Shown here piece after piece: positions 13,430 through 22,614 of a stretch of 53,146 bases of DNA (its first letter is position 1; each line of letters begins with the position of its first letter). This stretch comes from a virus. A model generated the notes under the pieces. That model saw only the letters and a program-made list of their open reading frames with translations, had not been told where the DNA came from and did not search any database. A program made the position numbers and the translations under genes. The DNA is taken from positions 1 through 53,146 of IMG/VR virus record IMGVR_UViG_3300046458_000154; one strand, given 5' to 3'.

Positions 13430-15454
13430 ATGCAACCTGGATACGCAGACGGTGCTGATGTGTACCGAGAAGCGTATCTGCGCGGCCTGTTGCCCGACCC
13501 TGATTTGTGGGTCGATGAATGGGCCGACGAATACATGCGCATCCCGCGTGACACCGGTGCCGCCGAACCTGGCAAATACCGCACCTCGCGTACACCCTAC
13601 GCCCGGGAGCCGATGCGATGCCTGTCACCGGCGCACCCCTGTAAGCGCGTGGTCACTATGGTGGCCTCGCAGTTGATGAAGACGCAGATCGCGCTGAACT
13701 GGATCGGTGGGCTGATCCACATGGCGCCGTCGAACATTTTAACGCTGCTGCCAAGCCTGGGCCTCGCCAAGCGCGTTTCATCACGGATCGGCAAGACCAT
13801 CAAGGCAACACCGGTTCTGAACGAGCGTGTGGCCGCCAGTCGCTCGCGTGACGCGCGCAACACGATGGACACCAAAGAGTTCGAAGGCGGCTCGCTCTAC
13901 GTCACCACAGCAGGCTCAGCGGCCAACCTGGCCGAATTGTCGGCACGCTATATCTACGGCGATGAGGTCGACCGCTGGGATGTGGACGTAGGAGAAGAGG
14001 GCGACCCCATCGAACTGGCCGAAACCCGAGGCAGCACTTTCGGCCGAAACGCCAAGTTCTACTTTTCCAGCTCGCCAACGATCAAGGGCGCCTCCCGGAT
14101 CGCTGACCTGTTCGACACCAGTGACCAGCGCTACTACTTCGTCCCATGCCTCACCTGCGGGCACATGCAGACCTTGGAGTGGGAGCGGCTGCACTATTCA
14201 GCCGATCTTAGCGTGGCCCATTACGAATGCGCCGGTCCCGACTGTGATGTGTTGATCGAGGAGCATGAGAAAGGCGAAATGCTCGCACGCGGCCAATGGC
14301 GCGCAACGGCGACCGGCGATGGCGAGACGGTAGGCTTCAACCTCAACGCCTTGTACTCGCCGCCTGGCTGGATGGATTGGCGGGCCCTGGCGAAGCAGTT
14401 CGAGAAAGCCAAGAAAGCCCAGGCGAAAGGCGATCTGGAACCCATGCAGGTGTTCTACAACACCCGCTTGGCGAAAGTTTGGGACAGCGCACAGGAACAA
14501 ACCAAAGCGGAAGTGTTGATAGCGCGAGCGCGCCAAGAGACGTACACGCTTGGCTCGATCCCTGTCGGTGTTCTCATGATTACCGGCTCCGTGGACGTAC
14601 AGGCCAACCGGCTGGAATTCATGGCCATAGGGTGGGGCGTCGGCATGGAACGCTGGGTCGTGGACTTACAGGTGGTGGCCGGTGACCCGGCAGACGAGCG
14701 AACTTGGACGGCTCTGGACGAACTGCTCAAGCAACGTTACCGACATCCGTCCGGTGTCGGCCTGACGATCCTTGCCACCGGCGTCGACTCTGGTGGGCAC
14801 CACACCGACGAGGTCTATCAGTTTTGCCGCGTGCGACGCTGGCGTAACGTTTTCGCACTCAAAGGCGCGAGCAAGCCAGGCAAGCCTGTGATCGCACAGC
14901 GGCCATCAGTGGTCGACGTGACCTGGAAGGGCCAGACCGAACGCGGCGGCGCCGAGCTGTGGATCGTCGGCACCGACACGGCCAAGGACTGGATCTACAA
15001 CCGTTACCCATTCGAATCAGGTCCGGGAGCGTTGCACTTCGCTAATGACCTGCCGGATGAGTTCTTCGCCCAGTGTGTGGCCGAGCGCAAGGTTGCCCGG
15101 TACGTGCGAGGTCACAAGCGTATCGAGTGGATCAAAGGCAAGGCCGAACGTAACGAAGCGCTCGACCTGATGGTTTACAACCTGGCGATGGCGCATTACC
15201 TGGGCATCGCGCGTTACAAGGAGCATGACTGGGACAAGGTGAGGCAGGCGTTAGCGCAGTCTGGGTTGTTCGATGAGGCGCATTTGAGCACGCGGCCAAG
15301 CGTGGGGACTGTGAGTTCGGCACACGCAAGTGTTCAAGCAGATCTGTCGGAAGGACCCACGCGCAGTGAAGTCTCAGATCCAGCGCGCGTGTCAGGACAT
15401 CCGCGAACCTCCGCTCGCCGCACTTCGACGAGCGGGTATCTGAAGCGTCGCTAA
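13430..15454 (+). CDS. Terminase large subunit, GpA family
   Basis: The 674-aa protein is the packaging ATPase/nuclease of the lambda GpA type. Family features include EWADEYMRIPRDTGAAEPGKYRT near residue 25, a Walker B-like YIYGDEVDRW near 178, and a nuclease region with GSVDVQANRLEF. The deviant Walker A region reads VASQLMKTQ where most relatives have a Gly before KT. It cuts concatemers and powers DNA entry through the portal. The last 60 or so residues are low complexity. Confidence 0.93.
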   Translation: MQPGYADGADVYREAYLRGLLPDPDLWVDEWADEYMRIPRDTGAAEPGKYRTSRTPYAREPMRCLSPAHPCKRVVTMVASQLMKTQIALNWIGGLIHMAPSNILTLLPSLGLAKRVSSRIGKTIKATPVLNERVAASRSRDARNTMDTKEFEGGSLYVTTAGSAANLAELSARYIYGDEVDRWDVDVGEEGDPIELAETRGSTFGRNAKFYFSSSPTIKGASRIADLFDTSDQRYYFVPCLTCGHMQTLEWERLHYSADLSVAHYECAGPDCDVLIEEHEKGEMLARGQWRATATGDGETVGFNLNALYSPPGWMDWRALAKQFEKAKKAQAKGDLEPMQVFYNTRLAKVWDSAQEQTKAEVLIARARQETYTLGSIPVGVLMITGSVDVQANRLEFMAIGWGVGMERWVVDLQVVAGDPADERTWTALDELLKQRYRHPSGVGLTILATGVDSGGHHTDEVYQFCRVRRWRNVFALKGASKPGKPVIAQRPSVVDVTWKGQTERGGAELWIVGTDTAKDWIYNRYPFESGPGALHFANDLPDEFFAQCVAERKVARYVRGHKRIEWIKGKAERNEALDLMVYNLAMAHYLGIARYKEHDWDKVRQALAQSGLFDEAHLSTRPSVGTVSSAHASVQADLSEGPTRSEVSDPARVSGHPRTSARRTSTSGYLKRR

Positions 15455-15455
15455 A

Positions 15456-15896
15456 TTAGTTAGGAAGTCCCACATATGGGCTTATAAGCCGAACGCCTAC
15501 GCCCAAGGCTTGAGAGAAAAGACCTCGCATCGCTTCTTTGCCACCGGTCTTGGCCGCATTTGCAAGTTGTTCGCCAATCGATGGGTCGCCTTTCAAGCTG
15601 CCCGGGATGGCCCTCAGAACCTCAAGCCCTTTTGCAGTGAGTACAACATCACTTACTCGACTGTGATGGTAGCCGTCAGCTGAGACATAACCGGCCTTTT
15701 CAAGCCATTGGACTGTGGCGAGAAAGAACTCCCCGTCATCGATTATTACGTCTTGTTGGAATGTCTCGTTCCACTCGGTAGCGGGGTCGAGATAATCCTC
15801 GGTCGCGAGCTCTGTGGGCAGAGGGAAATTCTCATACAACTCTGCGAAAACTCGACTCGCGATATCGTCGAATCTCTGAATATTAGAGACAGCCAT
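15456..15896 (-). CDS. Hypothetical protein, reverse-oriented cargo gene within the head operon
   Basis: A 146-aa soluble protein. Residues 60-100 look like a winged helix (FFLATVQWLEKAGYVSADG, then SDVVLTAKGLEVL). The C terminus is Gly/Ala rich. It ends 1 bp after the terminase stop on the opposite strand and separates terminase from gpW, so it does not belong to the late transcript. This is the usual pattern of a lysogenic moron. No function is known. Confidence 0.6.
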   Translation of the reverse strand: MAVSNIQRFDDIASRVFAELYENFPLPTELATEDYLDPATEWNETFQQDVIIDDGEFFLATVQWLEKAGYVSADGYHHSRVSDVVLTAKGLEVLRAIPGSLKGDPSIGEQLANAAKTGGKEAMRGLFSQALGVGVRLISPYVGLPN

Positions 15897-16073
15897 GTCT
15901 GAGTACTCCTGAGTAAACGCGCAACGTGCGCAAGGCTTAAACCACCACTGAACAGAAATAGTTGCGCTGGATGATCGCCGATCCTGGCGACGCCGAACTC
16001 ATCCCCGGCACCAGAGCTTATGGATGACGGTCTTTTACCGCACGGCGCTCAGCCGCTCAAGAGTAAGCCTCCA

Positions 16074-16280
16074 ATGTCATTTACCCCAAAACACCTCGAA
16101 GCCGTCGAGGCGGACATCGCGCGTGGCGAAAAGACCGTGCGCTACACCGACCGCACGGTTGAATACCGCACCGTCGATGAGCTGCTCAAAGCACGCGAAG
16201 AGATCCGCAGCTCGCTGGCCAGTTCTGGCAAACCGCGTTCCCGCGTATACCGCATGTACCACGGCGGAAAGGGGCTCTGA
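16074..16280 (+). CDS. Head-tail joining protein gpW
   Basis: This 68-aa protein matches gpW, which stabilises packaged heads and prepares the tail attachment site. It has an N-terminal helix (TPKHLEAVEADIARGEKTVRY), a DRTVEYRTVDELL beta-helix turn and a basic tail. The ATG at 16074 gives the family's usual length. The stop overlaps the portal start (TGATG). Confidence 0.8.
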   Translation: MSFTPKHLEAVEADIARGEKTVRYTDRTVEYRTVDELLKAREEIRSSLASSGKPRSRVYRMYHGGKGL

Positions 16281-17758
16281 TGGCACGCTACCCGACGCTC
16301 TCCCGTAACGGGTTCCTGCTGCCGGAGCGCATCAAGGCCAGTTACGACGGCGCTGGAGAAGGGCGCCGCTCGGCGACCTGGGATGCGCCGGACGGCAGTG
16401 TAAACAGCCTGATGATGCCAGCCCTGCGTAACCTGCGAAGTCGCTCTCGCGCTGCCGTCCGTAACGACCCGTACGCCTTCAACGCCATCGACAAACGCGT
16501 CAGCAACCTGATCGGCGCCGGCATCACCCCTCGGCCAACGATGGACGACCCGTCGCTACGCAAGCGGCTGCAGGAGCTTTGGATGGATTGGGTCGACGAG
16601 TCCGACGCTGATTGCGTTACCGACTTCTACGGCCAGCAAGCGCTGATCGCTCGAACCGTGGAAACGGCGGGCGAGTGCTTCGTGCGCCTGCGACCTCGCA
16701 GTCTGGACGAGGGCCTCGCCGTACCGATCCAACTGCAGACCCTGGCACCCGAGTTCGTCCCCCACGACAAGTTCGAAACCGCGAGTAACGGCAACGCGAT
16801 CCGGGCCGGCATTGAGTTCGAACTCTCGGGCAAACGCGTGGCGTACTGGATGTATCGCTCGCACCCTCGCGAAGCATCGGGTCTGAGTAGCGGGTACAAC
16901 CAACTGGTACGAGTGCCCGCCGCGCAAGTGCTGCACATTTTCGAGCCTATCGAACCTGGGCAACTGCGCGGTGCGCCGCGTCTGTCGCCAGTCCTCAAGC
17001 GCTTGCGCAGCCTGGACAACTACGATGACGCCGTGCTGTTCCGACAGGAGGTGGCCAACCTGTTCGCTGGGTTCATTACGCGACCGGCGCCGGATGCAGG
17101 GCCAGTGCCTCGCGATCCGGTGACCGGGAGTCCGCTCAGTCCAGATACCGACGGCTTTACGCCGATGGTCGCTCTGGAGCCCGGCACCATGCAGGAGTTG
17201 GGCGCGGGTGAAGAGGTCGAATTTTCCAAGCCTCCTGACGCGGGCAATAACTACCCGGATTTTATGCGGCAGCAGTTGATGGCGGCAGCGGCCGGGAGTG
17301 GCACACCTTACGAATTGCTGACCGGTGATATGAGGGACGTGAACGACCGTGCCTTGCGCGTCGTACTGAACGAGTTCCGACGGCGGCTTGAGCAACTGCA
17401 ATTCAGTGTCTACGTCCACCAACTTTGCCGCCCGGTGCGCGCGGCATGGATGGACATGGCCGTGTTGGCGGGCGAACTGGATTTGCCGGACTACGCAAGA
17501 CGTCGTCGGGAATATCTGCGCACACGCTGGGTACCACAGGGCTGGGCCTACATTCATCCAGTGCAGGACGTGCAGTCTCGGATTCTGGAGGTTAACGCCG
17601 GTTTCGCCTCACGTAGCGAAATGGTGCTGCGTACCGGGTACGACGCCGAAACTGTCGACGCGGAAAACGCTGCCGACCAGAGTCGCGCCATGTCGATGGG
17701 CCTCAACTACAAAACTCTCAGCACGTTCGACTCACCGGACGAGAAGGAACAACCATGA
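16280..17758 (+). CDS. Portal protein, lambda family
   Basis: The 492-aa protein is a lambda-type portal, the dodecameric ring through which DNA enters and leaves the head. Features are NDPYAFNAIDKRVSNLIGAG near residue 60, RVPAAQVLHIFEP in the middle and a stem/crown region with GTPYELLTGDMRDVNDRALR. It overlaps gpW upstream and the protease downstream by 4 bp. AAAGGGG lies just before the ATG. Confidence 0.92.
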   Translation: MARYPTLSRNGFLLPERIKASYDGAGEGRRSATWDAPDGSVNSLMMPALRNLRSRSRAAVRNDPYAFNAIDKRVSNLIGAGITPRPTMDDPSLRKRLQELWMDWVDESDADCVTDFYGQQALIARTVETAGECFVRLRPRSLDEGLAVPIQLQTLAPEFVPHDKFETASNGNAIRAGIEFELSGKRVAYWMYRSHPREASGLSSGYNQLVRVPAAQVLHIFEPIEPGQLRGAPRLSPVLKRLRSLDNYDDAVLFRQEVANLFAGFITRPAPDAGPVPRDPVTGSPLSPDTDGFTPMVALEPGTMQELGAGEEVEFSKPPDAGNNYPDFMRQQLMAAAAGSGTPYELLTGDMRDVNDRALRVVLNEFRRRLEQLQFSVYVHQLCRPVRAAWMDMAVLAGELDLPDYARRRREYLRTRWVPQGWAYIHPVQDVQSRILEVNAGFASRSEMVLRTGYDAETVDAENAADQSRAMSMGLNYKTLSTFDSPDEKEQP

Positions 17759-18900
17759 CCCAAAAAACAGTGCCGCGCATTTATGACAGCGCAGGTAAAC
17801 AGCTACCGGTCTCGGAGAAAAGCTGGTACTTCCTACAGGCGAACGGCGAAGCCGAGCAGCGCACGATTGAAGTGTACGTGTATGGGGAAATCGGGGGCTG
17901 GGGCATCACGGCCAATCAGTTCGTGCAGGATCTGCGGGCCGTCGACGATGGCGTCTCGCCGATAGTCGTGGCATTCAACAGCGGCGGCGGTGATCTGTTC
18001 GACGGGCTCGCCATGCACAACGCGTTGTCGCGGCTCGGCTCGCGCTGTACGGGTCGCGTAGACGCACTGGCAGCAAGTGCCGCGAGCGTCGCCGTCTGTG
18101 GCGCACATCGCGTTGTCATCGCTGCCAATGCCATGCTGATGATTCACAACCCGTGGACCTATACCAGTGGCAACGCCGATGATTTTCGACGCGTGGCTGA
18201 CGTACTAGACCAGACCTTCGAAGCCATCATCGCAGCATACAAAGCCAAGGCGCCGAATGCTGACGACGCCGAGCTTCGGCGTCTGGTCAACGCTGAAACC
18301 TGGCTCACGGCTACCGAGGCCGTCGAGTTGGGGCTTGCCGATGAAGTTGGTGACGGCATCGAAGTCAAGGCGTGTCTAGGGCAGGGAGCCGTGCTGCACC
18401 GCTACCGGCATGCACCCCAGGCTTTGATGGACCTGATCGAGGGTGCAGCAGAGCCCGTCATCGAATATGAACCGCCCCAGCAGCCGACAGAGCAGGCAGA
18501 GACGATCGCAAATCTCGCTTTGATGATTACCCAAGGCTGTAGAGAAGCCGGGATCAGCAATCTGATCGAACCGTTGATTCGAACAACGCAACTGGCTAGT
18601 GAGCCCGCCGTGCAGGCAGCGCTTAAACGCGCTAAAGCCGTTCGAGATCTGTGCGTGGCGGCGAGACTGCCAGATCTGACCGAAGGCTTCGTGCGAGACG
18701 GACTGGACACCGTCGCGGTACGTGCGCGGCTGTTCGACACCCTAACCGGGAGTGGCGGTTTTGAAATCGACAACAGCTTACCGCTTGCTCAAGACGGTCT
18801 GATCCAGACACAAGCGCGACAGCCAAATCCAAAGGGCATCTGGGCATCCCGGCGCACCGCCCAATCAACGAACACACCCGCTCAGGAAACAAGGCAATGA
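17755..18900 (+). CDS. ClpP-like prohead protease
   Basis: A 381-aa S14/ClpP-type head maturation protease. Residues 65-200 form the catalytic domain, with a glycine-rich VVAFNSGGGD segment, ALAASAAS with the likely nucleophile Ser108, and MIHNPW with His131. The remaining 180 residues are helical and may act as the internal scaffold, as in related fusions. It overlaps both neighbours by 4 bp. Confidence 0.88.
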   Translation: MTQKTVPRIYDSAGKQLPVSEKSWYFLQANGEAEQRTIEVYVYGEIGGWGITANQFVQDLRAVDDGVSPIVVAFNSGGGDLFDGLAMHNALSRLGSRCTGRVDALAASAASVAVCGAHRVVIAANAMLMIHNPWTYTSGNADDFRRVADVLDQTFEAIIAAYKAKAPNADDAELRRLVNAETWLTATEAVELGLADEVGDGIEVKACLGQGAVLHRYRHAPQALMDLIEGAAEPVIEYEPPQQPTEQAETIANLALMITQGCREAGISNLIEPLIRTTQLASEPAVQAALKRAKAVRDLCVAARLPDLTEGFVRDGLDTVAVRARLFDTLTGSGGFEIDNSLPLAQDGLIQTQARQPNPKGIWASRRTAQSTNTPAQETRQ

Positions 18901-19241
18901 CGATCAGACACGAGCAGATTCATGCAGGCGAATTCCTGCTTTCCGAAGGCCCGGGCCAGATATCCCGGGAGGTTGTCAATGTGGCCGCTGGTGACGCTTT
19001 GGTAGCGGGGCAGGTTCTCGCGCTCAGGACCGCCGGCGGGGAGTACGCTGCCTATGAACCCACCGCCAAAGATGGCACCGAAAAGGCGGCGTGCGTTCTG
19101 TACGCGCCGCTCGGCCAATCTGACGCAGTGCGCCGAGCTCGGGTTGTGGCACGGTTGGCTGAAGTCAGCGAAACCCACCTGACCGGTGTGGATTCCAGAG
19201 CCAAAAAGTACCTGGCAACCCAGTTAATCATCGTTCGCTGA
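18897..19241 (+). CDS. Head decoration protein, gpD-like
   Basis: The 114-aa protein resembles capsid decoration proteins that trimerise on the expanded head. It has a flexible N terminus with HAGEFLLSEGPGQISRE, a beta-rich core (GDALVAGQVLALRTAGGEY) and a closing ARVVARLAEVSETHL. It sits between protease and capsid genes as in lambda, and its start overlaps the protease stop. Confidence 0.8.
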   Translation: MTIRHEQIHAGEFLLSEGPGQISREVVNVAAGDALVAGQVLALRTAGGEYAAYEPTAKDGTEKAACVLYAPLGQSDAVRRARVVARLAEVSETHLTGVDSRAKKYLATQLIIVR

Positions 19242-19257
19242 CACCTGTTCGTATCTT

Positions 19258-19289
19258 CGAAACCCCGCCGAGTGCGGGGTTTCGCTTTT
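19258..19289 (+). terminator. Perfect 11-bp hairpin with short T tract inside the head operon
   Basis: CGAAACCCCGC (19258-19268), loop CGAGT, GCGGGGTTTCG (19274-19284), then CTTTT. It lies between the decoration and capsid genes. It could act as a partial terminator, or as a processing or stability element for the capsid mRNA. Confidence 0.7.
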
Positions 19290-19302
19290 CTGGAGTACAC
19301 CC

Positions 19303-20298
19303 ATGGCCGACATCGGCATTTTTGAAGATGACGCGTTCAGCGTTGCCAGCCTCACCACCGCCATTAACGAGCAGGAATACCTGCCCGGGCGAATTTCGAG
19401 CCTTGGTTTGTTCCAAGAAGAGGGCGTAACTACGCTCACGGTACAGGTCGAGAAAGACGGCGATACTCTATCGCTCGTACCTGCGGGCGAGCGTGGAACG
19501 TCCGGTCTGGTAGTCGGCGGAAGCAAACGGCAGCTTATCCCGTTCAACACCGTGCACCTGCCGCAGCGCTTCACCATATTGGCTGATGAGATCCAGAACA
19601 TCCGCACCTTCGGTTCACAGAGCGAAATGCAGGCGGTGCAGGACGTGGTCAACAATCGTCTGGCGAAAGTCAGGCGCCAGTTGGACATTACCCATGAGTT
19701 TCAGCGTATTGGGGCCATTAAAGGCCAGGTGCTGGATGCCGACAGTAAAAGCGTCCTGCTCGACATCTATGAACGTTTCGGCGTTAAGCGACAGACGATG
19801 TCGCTGGAGCTGAACAACCCCGAGATCCTGGTGCAAGTGAAATGCATGGAAGCGCTGGACATGCAGGAAGACGCGTTGGGCAGCGTCATCAGTAGCGGCG
19901 CCAGGGCGTTCTGTGGCAGAACCTTCTGGGAAAAACTGATCAGCCACCCATCAGTCGTAAAGACCTACGAAGGCACATTGCAGGCAGCGGCCCTTCGAGG
20001 TGATGGCCGGGATTCGTTCGACTTCGGCGGAATCACGTGGGAGCGCTATCGCGGCAAGGTGGCCGGGGTGCCTTTCGTAAACACTGACCAAGCCTATCTT
20101 GTGCCCGAGGGGGTACCCGAACTCTTTCAGTCCGCCTTCGCGCCTGCTGACTACATGGAAACCGTCAACACGCTCGGCATCCCCTACTACAGCAAGCTCG
20201 AAACAATGCCCTTCGGTAAGGGCGTTGCTGGTGAAGCACAGTCCAACCCTTTGCACCTATGCACCCGTCCTCGCGCCGTTGTAAGACTGACCATCTGA
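19303..20298 (+). CDS. Major capsid protein, gpE type
   Basis: The 331-aa protein has the gpE/capsid-E pattern: FEDDAFSVASLTTAINEQEY at the N terminus, RGTSGLVVGGSKRQLIPFNT and EIQNIRTFGSQSE in the middle, and YYSKLETMPFGKGVAGEAQS then HLCTRPRAVVRLT at the C terminus. It forms the HK97-fold shell. A clear GGAG precedes the ATG, and a hairpin lies immediately upstream. Confidence 0.92.
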   Translation: MADIGIFEDDAFSVASLTTAINEQEYLPGRISSLGLFQEEGVTTLTVQVEKDGDTLSLVPAGERGTSGLVVGGSKRQLIPFNTVHLPQRFTILADEIQNIRTFGSQSEMQAVQDVVNNRLAKVRRQLDITHEFQRIGAIKGQVLDADSKSVLLDIYERFGVKRQTMSLELNNPEILVQVKCMEALDMQEDALGSVISSGARAFCGRTFWEKLISHPSVVKTYEGTLQAAALRGDGRDSFDFGGITWERYRGKVAGVPFVNTDQAYLVPEGVPELFQSAFAPADYMETVNTLGIPYYSKLETMPFGKGVAGEAQSNPLHLCTRPRAVVRLTI

Positions 20299-20300
20299 TT

Positions 20301-20615
20301 ATGGCGTTCCGGGATCTTATCGCTGACATTGATGACACCGTGTTTGCCGTGCTGGGCGATTCTGCGCAGATCGAGGGCCGACCGGTCGCGGGTATGTTCT
20401 GCGCGCCTTGGTTGCAGCCTGTGGTGGGGCGATTGAACACCGGCCTGCGAGAGCCGCATTTCGTCATGCGAGTTACGGAGGCGCAAGGCGTCGATCAAGG
20501 GCAGGTGTTCAACATCGATCTGCCCGGGATGGATGGCGGTGGGACTTACACCATCGCGCGGCTGGAGCCGGATGGCACCGGTCTGGTCTCGTTGGTATTG
20601 AGGATGAAGTCATGA
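20301..20615 (+). CDS. Head-tail joining protein (Gifsy-2/gpFII-like)
   Basis: A 104-aa protein in the head completion position. It begins AFRDLIADIDDTVFAVLGD and ends in beta-rich GGGTYTIARLEPDG, matching the small head-tail connectors of lambda-type heads. It starts 2 bp after the capsid stop and ends in an ATGA overlap with the next gene. Confidence 0.7.
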   Translation: MAFRDLIADIDDTVFAVLGDSAQIEGRPVAGMFCAPWLQPVVGRLNTGLREPHFVMRVTEAQGVDQGQVFNIDLPGMDGGGTYTIARLEPDGTGLVSLVLRMKS

Positions 20616-21277
20616 GCATCGGCACTTTTTACACAACCTCATCCAGCCGCGGAATGATCACGCTGCAACCCTCAGCAGCAGATCTACAGGCGCTCACTCA
20701 CTTTGCCAGGCTCGTGCCCAAAGCCGCAGCAAACGCCCAGCGACGGGCCATCAACAAAACGCTGGGCTGGCTGAGAACCTACATTGCCCGCGAGGTCGGG
20801 CGCAAAGAAGGCATCGCCATGCGTGCGGTAAGACAGCGCCTTCGGGCGTATTCGGTCACCAGCAGCAGCGGCCGAGGCAAACTGTGGTTCGGCCTCAATC
20901 CGCTGGAAGCCAGCCGCACCGGGCGACCGCGTCAGACCGCAGCGGGTGTGTCGGTGGGACGTCGCCGGTATGCCGGAGCATTCTTCAAGAAGGTCTATGG
21001 CAACAAGCCCGACATCTGGATTCGCACGGCCAGCAAACACTTCAAGGCCAGTGACTATCCAGACAGTGAGGTGTCACTCGGTGGCGGTATCAGCTCAGGC
21101 TGGATCGCCGAGAACGACAGCCGCTTCCCCCTCGCCAAAGCCAAGGTCTCAATCGAAAACGCTAGGTCAGCGTTTGACTCCTGGGCACGTCGTGCAGATG
21201 CGCGTCTGCTGGAAATCCTCAAGCAGGAACTGAACTTCGAACTGCAGAAACACATGCGAGGCAATGGCCATGGATGA
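20612..21277 (+). CDS. Prophage minor tail protein Z (gpZ)-like
   Basis: The 221-aa protein resembles lambda gpZ, involved in joining or completing tails. It has a helical AQRRAINKTLGWLRTYIARE segment near residue 45, a basic centre, then KPDIWIRTASKHFK and a long C-terminal helix. It overlaps the previous gene as ATGA and the next by 8 bp. Confidence 0.7.
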   Translation: MSIGTFYTTSSSRGMITLQPSAADLQALTHFARLVPKAAANAQRRAINKTLGWLRTYIAREVGRKEGIAMRAVRQRLRAYSVTSSSGRGKLWFGLNPLEASRTGRPRQTAAGVSVGRRRYAGAFFKKVYGNKPDIWIRTASKHFKASDYPDSEVSLGGGISSGWIAENDSRFPLAKAKVSIENARSAFDSWARRADARLLEILKQELNFELQKHMRGNGHG

Positions 21278-21758
21278 AAAACCCCTCACGCTCAACGCCT
21301 TCCTGGAAGCGGTAGAGCGCCAAATTGCGGAGGAACTGACCGGCGTCCAGGCGGTAGCGACCTGGCCGGACATCCGCGATAGGGTGTCTTTGCCCGCAGT
21401 GTTTCTGGAGCTGGCCGAAGTTGAGCCTGGCCGGGATCCCGGCAATGGCCACGTCGGACTGATCTGCCGGATGGAAGCCTATGTCATCGTCGCAGCTGAG
21501 GTGGCAGGGCACCATCACCAGGCCGCACAGTTGGCGACCCAGTTGGTGGTGATGCTGCACGGGCAGTATTGGGATCTGAATAATGTCGACAACGCCGAAT
21601 TCGTGCAGGCCGGTCATGACTGGACCAAACCCGAACTGGACAGCTGTACCGTCTGGAAAGTCGAGTGGACTCAGCAGATCTACCTGGGGCAGGAGCAATG
21701 GCCCTGGCCGGTGGAACGCCGGGAACTGATCTGGGATGTTGAGGTGGTCGCGCAATGA
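21270..21758 (+). CDS. Probable tail terminator/completion protein
   Basis: A 162-aa alpha/beta protein in the position of tail-completion proteins, between gpZ and gpV. The N terminus is LNAFLEAVERQIAEELTGVQ, followed by a strand-rich core ending VERRELIWDVEVVAQ. The function is inferred from order. GAGG is 8 nt before the ATG at 21270, while the in-frame ATG at 21264 is too close to it. Confidence 0.6.
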   Translation: MDEKPLTLNAFLEAVERQIAEELTGVQAVATWPDIRDRVSLPAVFLELAEVEPGRDPGNGHVGLICRMEAYVIVAAEVAGHHHQAAQLATQLVVMLHGQYWDLNNVDNAEFVQAGHDWTKPELDSCTVWKVEWTQQIYLGQEQWPWPVERRELIWDVEVVAQ

Positions 21759-22315
21759 GCAGCGAGGCGCTGGCCGAACATGACCGCATGATTGGCATCA
21801 TGCTCGCTCCGTGTCAGGTGGTGGCCGTCGACACAATCGCGGGCAAAGTCAGGGTCGACTCCCGGGGCTGGATCAGCCCGTGGGTTCGTTGGCACAGCCT
21901 CGCGGCCGGGAAGGCGCGGCACTGGCGAGCGCCCAGCATTCGTGAAACCGGCAGCCTGCTATGCCCACACGGTCAACCCCAACTCGGTCGATACATTCCC
22001 GGATTGTACGGCGAAGCCTTCGGCCAACCCGACAACCGTGACCATGTTGAGGTCTGGCGCTTTGAAGATGGCGGCTCGCTGGTGTACGACTGGGAGGCAA
22101 GTACCTACGACATCACTCTGCCAACCGGCATCGTCACCATTACCGTCGGCGCATCGGTGTTTACCGTTACCGACGATGAGGTTTCGGTCAGGTCGCCTGC
22201 GATCAAGCTGCTGGGCAACACCGAAATCGACGGCAGCTTGCGCGTGTCTGGGGACGTCACCGGGCTGGGCAGCATCATCGACAGCAAAGGCAACAGCAGC
22301 AATCACCAGCACTGA
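21755..22315 (+). CDS. Baseplate assembly protein V, tail spike tip
   Basis: The 186-aa protein is a P2 gpV-type central spike. It has an N-terminal OB-like domain (KVRVDSRGWISPWVRW, ETGSLLCPHGQPQLGRYIPG) and a C-terminal beta-helix needle with repeats such as GNTEIDGSLRVSGDVTG. It ends in NHQH. Histidines in such tips bind an iron ion and pierce the outer membrane. Confidence 0.88.
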   Translation: MSSEALAEHDRMIGIMLAPCQVVAVDTIAGKVRVDSRGWISPWVRWHSLAAGKARHWRAPSIRETGSLLCPHGQPQLGRYIPGLYGEAFGQPDNRDHVEVWRFEDGGSLVYDWEASTYDITLPTGIVTITVGASVFTVTDDEVSVRSPAIKLLGNTEIDGSLRVSGDVTGLGSIIDSKGNSSNHQH

Positions 22316-22331
22316 CATGAATCGCTTATCT

Positions 22332-22354
22332 GCCCGCCACGTGCGGGCTTTTTT
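22332..22354 (+). terminator. Terminator-like hairpin after gpV
   Basis: GCCCGC (22332-22337), loop CACGT, GCGGGC (22343-22348), then six T. It lies inside the tail operon, 19 bp before the next ATG. Confidence 0.7.
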
Positions 22355-22372
22355 GTGCCTGGAGGCAAAGCC

Positions 22373-22609
22373 ATGACGAGCAAAAAAACAGAGGTTCAGC
22401 CCCCCGATGGACGGGGTGAGGCGGCAGCAGCCGTGCAAATCGAAGCTATGCCCGCGCCGGCCTTTCGCGACAAGAAATACATCTCCCGAACCCTGATCCT
22501 GCCCGAAAACCGAACCGCGCAAGTCACAGCAGGGAAGATCTCGGCCACCGATGCAGATCTGCTGGCCCTGCTTAACGAACACCCAGAATTCGAACGCATG
22601 ACGGAGTAG
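22373..22609 (+). CDS. Hypothetical baseplate-region protein
   Basis: A 78-aa protein with a disordered N terminus, an extended middle (KKYISRTLILPENRTAQV) and a short helix at the end. It lies between V and W where P2 has no gene, and may be a small structural protein. GGAGG precedes the ATG at 22373. The family is not recognised. Confidence 0.5.
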   Translation: MTSKKTEVQPPDGRGEAAAAVQIEAMPAPAFRDKKYISRTLILPENRTAQVTAGKISATDADLLALLNEHPEFERMTE

Positions 22610-22614
22610 CCCAC

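Noticed and set aside
16556-17557. Minus-strand ORF of 333 codons in the portal gene
   Set aside because: Codon-bias shadow of the portal protein.
20408-20611. N-terminal extension of the gpZ-like gene
   Set aside because: The ATG at 20612 overlaps the previous stop as ATGA and gives the family start. The extension overlaps another gene in a different frame.
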